DNA of 64,000 bases from Mercurialis annua (taxonomy: Eukaryota > Streptophyta > Magnoliopsida > Malpighiales > Euphorbiaceae), in assembly GCF_937616625.2 (NCBI RefSeq), contig NC_065570.1:48165665-48229664 (forward strand), in the 5' to 3' direction. Shown here in pieces: positions 44,820 to 57,071 of the stretch; the stretch's first letter is position 1; every line of letters starts with the position of its first letter. The notes beneath the pieces are model-generated. The model was not told where the DNA came from and did not search any database. It saw nothing but the letters and a program-made list of their open reading frames with translations. A program made the position numbers and the translations under genes.

Positions 44820-45756
44820 GCGTTCTTAATAACATGATATACGTTTCATGTTCGCAAAGTCTTTATCGTATACGTAGTCGCGTCTCATTCTTACTTTACG
44901 TATTAGGCTCTAATAACAATTTCATTTGTCTATTTCATATATGGCTATATTTCACGTGTTTTATACGTTTCGTATACACTATTCCATTGCATGCACACAA
45001 CAATCAATCACATTACATGCACATAATCATATCATAGCCATCACCAATACATAAAAATTAGGTTCAAAGAAAACCCAATTCATTTATGATTTACTCCATC
45101 ATAACACATACCATAAGCCTCGAGAGTGTACTACTCTACGTAGACTAAACAACAATCAAAACATATAATCATTCAATTAAACAATTCACAACGCACATAT
45201 CACCATATGTCATACATATAAGCCATATCCTAATGATAATCAACTCATTTAGGAATTCTCGGCTAAAGCACATAACGCAAGTCTCGTGAGTATATCTCTC
45301 TACGCAGACTTTATCACATTCGAAAGCATATCACTCCTTTCAGTGATTACGCTATAAACATACCACATCAATCAATCAATCATACTCATAATAAACACAC
45401 ATTTCATAGATAATATGAGTCTCGAGAGTATACAACTCCTCGCAGACTATATACTCGAAAGCGTAATGCTTACTCGAGTAACCACAAACATATATTGTGC
45501 TAACACACACATCTAACTCATATCCTGACACCACACATAGGACATGACGTTTTGAAAATCATTTGAAAAACCGATGAAAACGATGAAAACGTTTAAAAGA
45601 CATGACTGGAAATCCTATAATCCGCAATAGTTCCTAACTTAACCTAGTGACATTGTACATTACTCCTAGGTTCACACAACATCTACACAGACTAGCAGTG
45701 GTATCTCTGACCAACTGCACTCAATTCACATATTAGCAGAGGTAACTGGACCAACT
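44820..45756 (-). other. Non-coding leader of the 11.4-kb element
   Basis: This region between PBS and gag has no open frame. It contains a loosely repeated motif with CTCGAGAGT(G/A)TA, ACTC and GCAGACTATA or close variants near 45120, 45280 and 45420, giving three to four diverged minisatellite-like units. It would be the 5' leader of the retroelement RNA, where packaging signals usually lie. Confidence 0.5.
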
Positions 45757-45768
45757 GCTCTGATACCA
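45757..45768 (-). promoter_or_regulatory. Primer-binding site (initiator tRNA-Met type)
   Basis: On the minus strand, four bases from the right LTR, the sequence TGGTATCAGAGC is present. This is the standard plant PBS complementary to the 3' end of initiator tRNA-Met. It fixes the element's orientation as minus. Confidence 0.9.
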
Positions 45769-45772
45769 CCTT

Positions 45773-48700
45773 TGTCACGACCCGAAATCTCGAGTCGAGA
45801 CCGGCGCTAGGGAATGGGAGTGGTTGCTCCGAAACCCGTAGCAAGCCTGAAAAAAACACTATAAATTTTTCGCTTTTAAAAAGAAACGTATGACACATTT
45901 ATTAAATAACTGATGGGACAAAACATCAGAGTTAAAATGCGCTTTAAAATATTTGATTACAATAAGACTATACTAATCTACTGCGGACAACTAGAACTTA
46001 AAACCTTCTTTACAGTCTTTTATCAAAGTAGACTTCCGAGAAATAAACGTTCGGAAGCCTTCATCAAAATCGGACCAGCTTTCCTGAAAAATAATTCCAC
46101 AACGTGGGTCAGATATACTGGTGAGTTCATGCCGTTACAAATAAATATTTCATAAAGTTAAAAACCGTTTTATATTTAAAATAACTTTATGTATTTTCGA
46201 AATCCTTTGTAAACATCTTTAAAACAATTGAAGCCTGAGCTCACACATAACATATTTCAATCAAGACTTCAATATCAAAGAATGTCAACCATATACGTTG
46301 ACCTTTAAATTAAACCACATTTCTTAAATTCGTCCATCTACATTGATGGCGAAACTTATCAACACATCATACATGCATAATCTTATGGGACCGATAGCAC
46401 AGCCAACCGATCAACCATATCCACAACATACATAAATCTTAAGGGACCGATAGCACAACCAACCGATCAACCTTATTCACCTGAGACCGATAGCACAGCC
46501 AACCGATCTAATACACACACACACACATACACAATATTATGGGACCGATAGCACAGCCAACCGATCAACCATATTCACCTGAGACCGATAGCACCGCCAA
46601 CCGATCTAACACACACACATAATATATTATGGGACCGATAGCACAGCCAACCGATCAACCATATTCACCTGAGACCGATAGCACAGCCAACCGATCTAAC
46701 ATACACACACAATCCTGACATCGATAGCACAGCCAACCGATGTAACACACACACACAATCCTGACATCGATAGCACAGCCAACCGATGTAACACACACAC
46801 ACAATCCTGACATCGATAGCACAGCCAACCGATGTAACACACACACACAATCCTGACATCGATAGCACAGCCAACCGATGTAACACACACACATAATCCT
46901 GACATCGATAGCACAGCCAACCGATGTAACACACACACACAATCCTGACATCGATAGCACAGCCAACCGATGTAACACACACACACAATCCTGACATCGA
47001 TAGCACAGCCAACCGATGTAACACACACACATAATCCTGACATCGATAGCACAGCCAACCGATGTAACACACACACATAATCCTGACATCGATAGCACAG
47101 CCAACCGATGTAACACACACACATAATCCTGACATCGATAGCACAGCCAACCGATGTAACACACACACATAATCCTGACATCGATAGCACAGCCAACCGA
47201 TGTAACACACACACATAATCCTGACATCGATAGCACAGCCAACCGATGTAACACACATTCAAGCATAAGCAATTGCATAATAATTTTAAAAACTATGTGT
47301 GTACCTTTCTACATCAAAATAATATATACATATAGTATATACATAAAACATACATCCATACAAGGCATGTAAATATATAACACCGCAACACATATATCAC
47401 ATAGTATATTAAAATAGGAGACTTTACGAATACCGAAATGTAAAAACATGTACTCACAGAAACCGTTTAACTACGGTATTACTCCGTCAATGCTCCTTTA
47501 AACAACTCCGTTAATTCCCTTGGTCCTCCGACCCGATAGCTCGACAACTTATCGAATCTAGTTAGGATCAAAATATTAATTCTCTTAATTAATAAAATCC
47601 TACTCTGGAATTAACTCTGTACCATCTTAATTCAATTTAATTAATTAATTCTAATCCCCAAATAATTTCTTATTTAATAAGTTCATAACTTATTTTATTC
47701 ATGTAATTTTTTCTTTACTTATCTCTTTTTTACACATAAAACCATTATTCAGAAATATTCATTTAAATATTTCATTTTTCATAAAAATACTTTATTATAT
47801 AAAATATATTTCCTTATATCAATAATACTTTCCACTTCAAGGTTAATTATTTAAATTTATTAAAACATCCCCGTATTATCTTAAATTCCACTTTTGGTTA
47901 AAATACCAAAATACCCTCAAACTTTTCAAAATTGACCATTTAGGTCCTTTCGTAATTCAATCGATTTTAATATCGACAAAATTACTTAAAATATCCAAAA
48001 TCATTTTACCTCAGATTATTAACAAATATAATCTGGAAACTTTGGCTAACATACCATGTAGCCTTTCAACTTTGGAAAAATACGATTTAACTCAAAAACT
48101 CTAGTTTTCGGCAAACATATCCAATTCTTTCAAAAATCATCAAGATTCTTTAAAATTCTCAAAATCATTTCACATCAGATTATACACATCAATAATCTGG
48201 AAATATGGTTAAAATACTGATTGGTCCTTTGTTTTTTTAAAAAATACAATTTAAACCTAAAACTTTAAATTTTGACAATCAAGTCCGAATCAATTGAAAA
48301 TCACATCAATCAATCCTTTAAATAGTCTAAGCTTACTCATCAACTCAATTTTATGATCTCACATTTAATTCATAGACATGCAACACAATTTAGATTAAAA
48401 TCGAAACTTTTAATTTCTTAAGTATTCATCAATTATGGATAATCCAATCAAATTAACCAAAACATATTTATTTTAATTATCATACTAAAACAGCAGCCCC
48501 AAAATTAAAATAAATTATTTTTCATAATTTTAACAATTTTAACAATTTAAAACCGTATAAACAATTAATAATCAAAACCGATTATTAATCCGTCAAAACA
48601 CCTCAACTAAATCAATTAAATTCCATAAATAATCAACATATATATTTCATACATTTTTCATGAATAATTTCTGTCCAGAAATTAAAATGATAAAAATACC

Positions 48701-50247
48701 CTTTTTAAACATTTTTTTACCGATTAAACTATTATAAAAATTAAACCCGATTAACAAACCATTAAAAATTCACCATTAAACATTTATTCACCATCAACCC
48801 AACATCTAACTCAAACATAAACCAATTTATTTCCAGAAATTTAAAATCCATTTATTTATCATTTTTAAGCGATTTTTAAGTCTTTAAAACTATTAAAAAT
48901 CGAACTCCAAGCCATTAAATTAATACCCGAAATGTTTAACATTTTTAATCCACAAAAATCACACTTTAAAGCATATTTTAACCTCATGAAGTAGATCAGC
49001 CCAGAAATTAAAAATAATAATTTAATTTCACGGAAAAATTAATTCAAAACCGAAACCCATCTCTTTAAACTAATTACCCACTATTTTTAACACTTTTAAT
49101 CCATGGATATCACATTGTTAAACATATATAAAAATAGTATTTAACATCAGCCCATAAATTAAAATTAATTTAATTTCCCATATATAAAAATTAATTCAAA
49201 CCGAATATATCAAAACTATGCACAAAAACCGAATTAAACACAATTAAACCACAAATTTCAACAACTAAAACACATAATATAAGCTTATTAAACATCAGAA
49301 AATAAACACAAAGTTTTGAGCTAGCGATTATACCTTGATCCTACATGCAATTGTAGATTAGTAATTAGCGGGTGATTTCCAACGTTTTTCGTTAAGGAAT
49401 TATTGAGAAATAACAAATGAATAATATAGCTAAGGGTAAATGGTGAGTTGAGAGCATTCAACAATGGAGGTAAAAGAAATTTGCTGGAAATGAAGTGGGG
49501 AAGAAGACTTAGGATATTTATTAGTCTAGGCAAAATTACAAGTTTGCCCTTGTGGCAATTTCGTAAATAAATCAAAGTTTATGGTAAAATTGACTTTTAC
49601 CATTTTCGATATTTAATTCTCCCAAATATTTCCAAATATTATTTCATGAATAATAACTTCCAAATTATTATCTCGGGACGTCTATTTTATTTTATAATGA
49701 ATTTTCTTTATTAATTCTGCAGTCCAATTGCAGTCCGGCTAAAATATACTTTTTCGTCCAAAAATTCTCAAATTTATTCCTTGCACTCCAAATATATTAA
49801 TAAGCTTCCTCGATTATTTAAATTCTCAATTTGAACTTAAATAATACGTTTCCTTAGTCCTGATTACTTAAATCCTGACGAACCCAGCGGTTCGATTTGA
49901 GCTGCATTGTTCTTTAAATTTCTGCATTGTTTCTCATTCAAATTTTATAAAATAAAATTCATAAAATTGAAGAGGACGTCGATAGCTTCGATTTGACATA
50001 TAGATCATCGAATTCTGATGTCGGAATAGAACGATATGAATTTTGGAAGTTCGTCATTCCAAAATTGTCATATTATTATACTTATCCAAAAATTTCCAAA
50101 ATAATTTCTTATGATTCCAATATTTTTATGGGCTTCCCTAAATATTTAAATTCTCCATTTGAATTTAAATATCACTTCTTATAATCCCAATCGTCCAAAT
50201 TACGACATATATCTTAATTTAATAATCCAAAATTCCGGGTTATTACA
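45773..50247 (-). repeat. 5' LTR (4,475 bp)
   Basis: Copy of 38830-43306 at a constant offset of 6,943 bp, which drops to 6,941 after the tandem array. It ends GGGTTATTACA followed by the GATAG target duplication. Confidence 0.95.
46714..47257. repeat. 46-bp tandem array in the 5' LTR, 12 copies
   Basis: The same twelve-unit array as in the other LTR, here without the extra CA in the second unit. The equal copy number shows the arrays have barely changed since insertion. Confidence 0.97.
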
Positions 50248-50595
50248 GATAGGCCACCTTTCTATTTTGGGTGTCCTAAATTATAGGTCACCTTCTATTT
50301 TTGGTTAATAATTTTAAACCTAAAAGTCTTACTTACTCCTAATAAATGTACATTGTTATCTTCAACTTAATTAATTGCTCCATGTTCCAATATGGAATAA
50401 ATGTCATTTTTTAATATCAATACAAAATACACCAATACAGAAATTAGTCATTAATACATTATTGATTTATTTAAAAAATTACTAAAGGCTAAAAATGGAA
50501 AAGTACATAAATAAACTAATTTTAACTAATCTAACTACTTATTTTTAATTTCCGTGTTTGTCCAAACGACCTATTTTTGTGGGACGGAGGGAGTA

Positions 50596-53120
50596 AAAAA
50601 ATAGATGAAATGAACACATAAAATTAATTAATTTTAAGTGTTCGTAATAAAAAAATCTTCTCTTTTTCTATATGAAGAAAAATATGATTTTTCTATTAAT
50701 TAGAATCCATTTTATTTTCTTGAGTTTCTTTCTTTCAAGTTTTTAAATAGTCATATGATTGTTAAATCAAATTAATCTAAATACATATTAAATATACAAA
50801 AAAAAAATTATACCCAAAATAACCAGTATCATATCATTCTATAAAATATAATTATTAATTTAAATATCTAAATGTAAAATTATTATTTTACTACAATTTA
50901 GATGCAAATGTTCTTGTCTTCTTCTAACATTTTTGTCTCATATTAGATGAAAAAATTGAATACAATAATTATTTTATGCCGCATGGCAATATAAAGGACT
51001 TATTATAAAAGATTAATATTCTTTTGTGCCAAAAATATATATTTAATTTTATATTTTAATAATTTTACTAATTAATGTTTTCAAACTATAATTATTTAAA
51101 TTTTCTCTATTATTGTCTTCATAAGAAAATTATTTTGAATTTTTAATATTTAATTTGAATCAATAATTTAAAATATGATAATTTTAAAGTAATTTTATAA
51201 TATGTATTAGTGTTCTTAATTTATATTATTATTTTTTACTTTGATAAAATAAATTTATATTGATATTATTTTTCTTAATACAATTCCTATTAAGATATAC
51301 TTATAGTTTTAAAAAGTGATATAATTTCAAAAATTAATGATATGTAATTATTAAAAAAATGAAATTATTATTAAACATATTTTACTTTAATGAAATATCT
51401 ATATAATATTAATTATTTATTATGATAATAAAATTAGAAAGCCAAAGCAAAGCTTGGCCATACTACTAGTTATTCAATATAATTATGAATAGAACTCACC
51501 ACGCATGTCAGCATTTTAATTCAATCCTAATTTTTTAATTTTATTACAGAAAAGGCAAGTCACATTTTATTTTATTTCAGAAAATCCTTTATTCTTTATT
51601 TATTTTCAAAAAATCTTCTATAAAATTTGTATACATGAGGGTATATTTGTCTCAAATTCTTCTTAGTAAACAAAACCTACAATAAAATATTCTATCAAAA
51701 AAATTTGTAAAAAAAATTGATAAAAATAATTATAATAAACTAACTTTTAAATAATAATCAATCTAATTTTAAAGACTAGCAATTTTAAACAAAATTAAAA
51801 TTATTAAATATTATAAAAAAAATCACATCTTTTAACATATTTTTTTTGATTATTGATTCATTTTTATTAACTTAAATATATGAGTCAAATACATTCCACA
51901 TAACATACAAATTAGCACTAATTGAATTATTTAATGACTAATATTTGGTTATAATATTTTTTGATTTATTTCGAACTTAATATTTTATTTATTTTGTATT
52001 TATATTAGTATTATATTTGTTAAAGAAGTATTTATTATTCAAATATTGACATCAAGAAAACTAAACCAAATTATTTTAAAATTGCATTTTAGTAAAACTT
52101 ATATTCACATATTATAAATTATAAAATTTAACTTTTTACTTACAAAAATCAAAACATTGCATGGGATTATAAACTTTAAATTTGTCGACATATTTGATTA
52201 ATCTAAAACATATATCAAATGACTTATAATTTGACGTTGATATGCATAAATTTATTTTTGATTTAATTAGATTGTGGTTTACATATCTTTATTGTTTATG
52301 GTTTATTATTGATTTTATTTTTTAAACTATTTTATTATTTGTTATTAGGAATTGGACCTTTCTTAACACGTATGATTTAAAGATTAGTGTAAATTTAAAT
52401 TAGCTGTTTTATTTTCAGGTGATCGTCTATTGTTTTGCTGTTAAGATTTTATAAGTGTTTTACTTATTTATTTTTGTTTGAATTTCATTTTAAATTTTAG
52501 TAAAATCTATTTTTTTTTGTTTTTTTTTGTTCTTGGTTTACAAAAAAAAATCTCATTCTTTATATAGCATATGTTTAATTAATAGATGGACAAAAAATGA
52601 ATTTTAAACATAAAAAAGAATCGTAACTTTATTAATATTTTAAATTCCATTTTTAAAAAAAATAAGTATTAGAATTTAAAGGCAGATTATTGACTAAAGA
52701 ATTGTGTTTTTTTTTTGCAGTTTGTAAATTGATTTGAAATTTTTTATTTTATACTTTAATGTTATTGAATTTGTAATTTCTATTATATAGAATTAGTTGT
52801 GAATTTCATATTAAACATTTTTTTTATTTATGAGAAAACTACAATATTTTTAACTACAAAATATATTGATTTTTAAAAACTAATTAGTTGCATTTATTAT
52901 TATTTCTACTTATCTGATATATCATTATATAATACTTAATTAATACAATAAATATATTTATTCAAAAAAATTAAATTATGATCTCATTTTCAATAATAAA
53001 TTAAAATATAAATCATGCATATATTCAATTTTAATATTAAAATAACGAAAGTTGTTTTTAAAATGTTAACATTTAGATAGTTTAAATTATTAAATTTAAA
53101 TTTTATATTTTAATTTAAAT
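50596..53120. other. Gene-free, very AT-rich DNA with a Helitron-like 3' end
   Basis: No coding sequence. At 51440-51469 GCCAAAGCAAAGCTTGGCC (a GC-containing stem) is followed by CTAG and T, a Helitron-like 3' end. The rest is low-complexity A/T sequence that may be Helitron interior. Confidence 0.45.
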
Positions 53121-53130
53121 TTAGTTAATT

Positions 53131-53158
53131 CCGAAGCGAAGCGAGGGTTCTACGCTAG
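53131..53158 (+). mobile_element. Helitron 3' terminus
   Basis: CCGAAGCGAAGCGAGGG followed by TTCTACG and CTAG (53155-53158), then T, matches the common plant Helitron 3' end (GC-rich subterminal block plus CTAG-T). The 5' end was not located. Confidence 0.6.
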
Positions 53159-53898
53159 TAATATATAAACGGAGATAACTCAAAACTAATTTGCCTTCGC
53201 TGCACATTTATGAGGCAGAAAAGAATAGAGATGCCCTGTTTGGCAGAACATTCTAAAATTCTAAGAATTCATGATTTTAATTGCTCACATCTAAAAATTT
53301 AAATAAGCAAACAAAGCAATTTACCCATATGAAGCAAAACATTATCATAGTATAAACAGATGAAGATGGTTGTATTTTTCAACTAAACCAATATTAAAAA
53401 CACTGGTAAGTATAAATAAAATTATGCACATTTTGCTCCATGTTCACTTGAGAATATGCATTGAAAACTCTAAATTCAAAACCTTATAATAGTAATAACA
53501 TATGGTGTACGTGAATGGAAACGCTAAACTCAGAAATGACAATGAAATTTTTTTGAGGAATAGATTATAAATACAACATTCCGCAGTTTCATAAGCGTTT
53601 ACGTAGAACTCTGGCAAGTTGTAGTGCAAGATATACAGGGACAAAAGTGGCAGAAGCCTTAATCCTTTTTAAGACAAACCTTAAATCATATATTGCAAAT
53701 AGAATAGATACCACAATTCAGAATCTCCAAAATTTAGTTGTTACATTTGAAAGGACACGGGGAATGGAATGTTGAACACAGCAATGAACAAAAAAAAGCA
53801 TCAACACACCAAATATTTAGGCTTCATTTTCAAGTAATATGACTACAACAATAGCCTATCAAATATGCAACAAATCATAAAAACTAGCAATGGCTGGG

Positions 53899-55044
53899 CT
53901 ACCTGGGAGTTATCCATATATCATTACCTTTGTCAAGTAATGCTAGGCTCTCCACATGCCTATAAGCAAGAACCCTTTCATAATTACTATCCAAAGCCAT
54001 CAGATTTTTGATCCTTCCATTGTTTATGTTATACGAGGCTAAGCGTGGTGTATTATAGAACTGAACCAATACTTCACCATCATCTCTAAACTCAAGCACA
54101 GTTGAACTTCCGCTCCAGCGTTTTCCTACTGTTGCCAACTTCATCCATGCACCACTATTGTACTCTTTCATCACCCAAATATCAGACTCGTAAGAGCTAT
54201 CCCATTTATTTTGATGGATGATTGCAATTGATGACTCTCCAACTGCTTTCAATTTCAAATATGACATGTCAACATATTCCAAACATTCAGGCAATGAAAT
54301 CTCTCCAAACATCTCATCCCTTAAGTCAAACACCAACACCAAATTCTTTTCCTTAGTAATTAGCCAATAGAATCTTCCATCGACAAAAGAAGAATCAATT
54401 AAACAACGGTTACCTTGTCTATACTTGCAAGCAACATTTTTGATTTTCTTCCGATAATTAGAACTGAGTGAATAGAGAGTGACCTCGCAAGTAGAGTCAA
54501 ACAAAAACCGAGCCACTAACAACTTGTAATCACTGGTTCTTGAATCGTAACCAAACCCAAATAATTTTTTGGAGGACAAACCTAAGCAAAAAAAACTAGC
54601 TTCAGGTATCCTCAAGGATTTTCTAATGGAAGGATTCCAGATAATGAAGTGATTATAGATAAAATGGTTTCGGGAGTTACAATAGAGGCAGACAAGACCG
54701 TTACTACAGCCAACCATATGGAAGGCATCGCCATCGACTTGGTGGAAAGGCGGATGGAGAGGCAGGTAGTGATCGAGATGTTTGTTGTCGAAACGCAGAG
54801 AGTATTGGTTAGAGTAATACGAGTGACGCAAAAAGAAGTAACGGTGAAGTTCGTTTGACGAGAAAGCGGAGATGAAATGAGGGGTTTTGATGATACAATT
54901 CCATAACTTACACACACAAGTGAATTTCAAAATGGACTTAAGAGGTAATCTGCATAGTATTTGAATCAAAACCTCTTCAGGCAAGTATTCTAACATCTCA
55001 TCTGTTCTTTTCAACTTAAATATAGATGCCATTAATCTACACAT
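53899..55044 (-). CDS. F-box/FBA protein, 381 aa, intact
   Basis: An intronless frame encoding an F-box at about residues 19-60 (YLPEEVLIQILCRLPLKSIL, FTCVCKLWNCIIKTPHF). An F-box-associated domain follows: FIIWNPSIRKSLRIPEASF, FGFGYDSRTSDYKLLVARF, FVDGRFYW, LVLVFDLRDEMFGEISLPEC, WVMKEYNSGAWMKLATVGK, YRHVESLALLDKGND. F-box proteins bind Skp1 through the F-box and recruit substrates to SCF ubiquitin ligases; the FBA region is the presumed substrate-binding part. The family resembles the CPR1 / At3g23880-like group. Possible starts are the Met codons at 55044, 55032 and 54996; alignment with the paralogue at 57072 favours one close to LEYLPEEV, so the N-terminus is uncertain. The target is unknown. 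Three paralogues lie within 10 kb on the same strand. Confidence 0.92.
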   Translation of the reverse strand: MCRLMASIFKLKRTDEMLEYLPEEVLIQILCRLPLKSILKFTCVCKLWNCIIKTPHFISAFSSNELHRYFFLRHSYYSNQYSLRFDNKHLDHYLPLHPPFHQVDGDAFHMVGCSNGLVCLYCNSRNHFIYNHFIIWNPSIRKSLRIPEASFFCLGLSSKKLFGFGYDSRTSDYKLLVARFLFDSTCEVTLYSLSSNYRKKIKNVACKYRQGNRCLIDSSFVDGRFYWLITKEKNLVLVFDLRDEMFGEISLPECLEYVDMSYLKLKAVGESSIAIIHQNKWDSSYESDIWVMKEYNSGAWMKLATVGKRWSGSSTVLEFRDDGEVLVQFYNTPRLASYNINNGRIKNLMALDSNYERVLAYRHVESLALLDKGNDIWITPR

Positions 55045-55289
55045 ACACTAACATAACAGTAGCACAGAGTTTTCTGGAATTACCGGAGTGTTTCAGATAA
55101 GTTGATGCGGGTGACCTAGTTTCTGCATCGGATTCCACCAGCGGCAAAGTATTGAAGAGCAAAATGTAGGTAGTGCGGGTGAATCCCTAACCCTAATTGA
55201 TCTGCCATTGAAGACTTACATAGCAATTAAACACTTCTCTACTCTCTTTGGTTTGGGTGCTAATGTTAGAAGAAAGCCATTTATAATAT

Positions 55290-56250
55290 GGTAAAAGGTG
55301 CAAAAGTGCCCCTAATGTTTTGTTTGCATTTCACTTAAGCCACATATGTTTTTTTGGCGTAAAAATAACCCTAATGTTAACTAAAAAGGTCACTCAACTA
55401 AACCCTCACTTTATGAGTGTTTATAAATCCATGCCAATAAAATGTAAATTTAAAAATTAGAGAGTGAAGAAAAGAGATTTATTTGGACGTTTTTCTACTC
55501 CCGTCATCTTCTTATTTTCTAATACTACAAGTAGATAATCTAAGTAGTATAAACACTTCATTAAATAAACATGTCTCTTTTTGAAAACCTTTTATAAACT
55601 TAAAGTTTTGAATACAAAATTTACTTTTTGCATAAAAAAAACCTTAAAATAACATTGTTTTTCCGTTTCCATGCTACTAATAGATAACTCGAATATTCTC
55701 CCTCTAGAAAATTGGTCATCTAATTTCAAAAAGAAAACGAATATTTTCTATGCTTTTTCTTCTTATTCTTCTACTAATCGGAGTATCAACGTCGATGGTG
55801 AAGATTTATCCTCACACGACCTTCTTTAGGTAAGGTAAGGTACCTGAATGTGCTGGTTACATTAGTTCGTCAATGAAGCAGCATTTTAAAAATGTGAAAT
55901 CCATGAAAACTGAGCGGCTCTGGTTTGTCTTCAAGCTGTCTCGCTAAGTGTTTGTATACAACATGATTATGGAAGTGTTTGTATTCATAATGAAAAGTAG
56001 GATTAAAAGCATTACAGGTTAATGTTAGAACAATAGGCAAGGAACACGATCGAGGAAATCGTCGAGTTTTATTATTTGTTGTTTATCAAACAACAGTCGA
56101 TTAAGAAGATAAAATATTTCTAAGCAATAGAAAGCAACTATAATTTTCTTTTATTCCATTCCACATGAGAATGATGCACAAATCCATCACTGCCTGAAAT
56201 TCAGAATCAATCTCAACATGAAACATAGACAACCATAATCAGAATAAATC
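55290..56250. other. Intergenic region duplicated at 60480-62060
   Basis: No gene. GGAGTATCAACGTCGA, GGTGAAGATTTATCCTCACA, AAGTGTTTGTAT and TAGGCAAGGAACA(C/T)GAT recur in the same order near 61380-61670. Remnants resembling the IQD end (GAAGAAAGCCATTTA at 55269) lie at its left edge. The first 170 bp carry a GGTAAAAGGTGCAAAA sequence also seen near 60500, probably a diverged transposon end. Confidence 0.6.
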
Positions 56251-57071
56251 AAACAAAAAAATTGTAGGTTCTCCCTTGAAAAAATGGACTCTGCACCATG
56301 AATTTGCAATTGATTCCATGTTAATTGAGTCAAGTTCAAACTATTTGAGCCAATCCCCGAGTTGAGTTACGCGGTCGCTCTGTGCTAACAAAACTTTGCC
56401 TTCTCTGCACATTTATGAGGTAGAGTAAGATATGCTGTTTAACAGACCATTCTATAATTATAAGAATTCATGATTTGAGAAGGAAACAAAGCATTTTACC
56501 CATATGAAGCAAAATACTATTTCATAGTATAAATAAACACATTAAAAAACAATGAAAAGTACCAACAAAATATTCACAGTTTACTCCATGCTCACTTGAG
56601 AATATGCATTGAAACCTCTAAGTTCAAACCCTTATAACAGTAACAAAATGGATACGAAAATGCATAGAAATTCCGGAGTTTACAAAAATGCGAAAATCTA
56701 AACAAACTTCTTTGCAAAAATATCTTATGTAAACGAAATTCCGGAGTTTCATAAGCATTTACTTAGGCCTCGGCCAAGTTTTTGTGCAAGATATATAGGG
56801 ACAAAAGTGACAAAGACCTTAATCCTTTTCAAGACAAACCTTAAATCATAATTGCAAATAGAATAGATACCACATCAAAATCTCCATAACTTAGTTGCTA
56901 CATTTGAAAGGACACAAGGAAAGGGATGTTGTACACAGCAATGACACACAAAAAAAGCATCAACACACCCAATAATACAGCAACAGGCTATTAAATTTGC
57001 AATACATAGTTTCTTCTTATAGCTAATCTCTTAGAAGCATCAATAAATCATAAAAACTAGCATTACCTCTG

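Larger units (their letters stand above)
38830..50247 (-). mobile_element. Young gypsy-type LTR retrotransposon with giant LTRs
   Basis: Direct repeats of 4,477 and 4,475 bp (38830-43306, 45773-50247) start TGTCACGACCCGAAATCTCG and end GGGTTATTACA. A perfect 5-bp target duplication GATAG flanks the element (38825-38829 and 50248-50252). The only difference I noticed between the LTRs is one CA unit in a tandem array, so insertion was very recent. The PBS and PPT place it on the minus strand. The interior is only 2,466 bp with a broken gag and no protease, reverse transcriptase or integrase, so it is non-autonomous. The TGTCACGACCC LTR start and the PBS are features I associate with Tekay/Del-type chromoviruses; the lineage is inference. 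Confidence 0.95.
38807..50593. mobile_element. Stowaway-like MITE split by the 11.4-kb LTR element
   Basis: The left end CTCCCTCCGTCCCACAAAG (38807 onward, preceded by TA at 38805-38806) matches the complement of the right end TTTTTGTGGGACGGAGGGAG, which finishes at 50593 and is followed by TA. The two halves are 23 bp and 341 bp, separated by the retrotransposon at 38830-50247 and one copy of its GATAG duplication. Unsplit, the MITE would be about 364 bp. Confidence 0.9.

Noticed and set aside
54612..54917. Extra frames over the F-box genes (also at 33613, 57506, 57764 and 59908)
   Set aside because: These are shifted-frame shadows of the F-box coding sequences.
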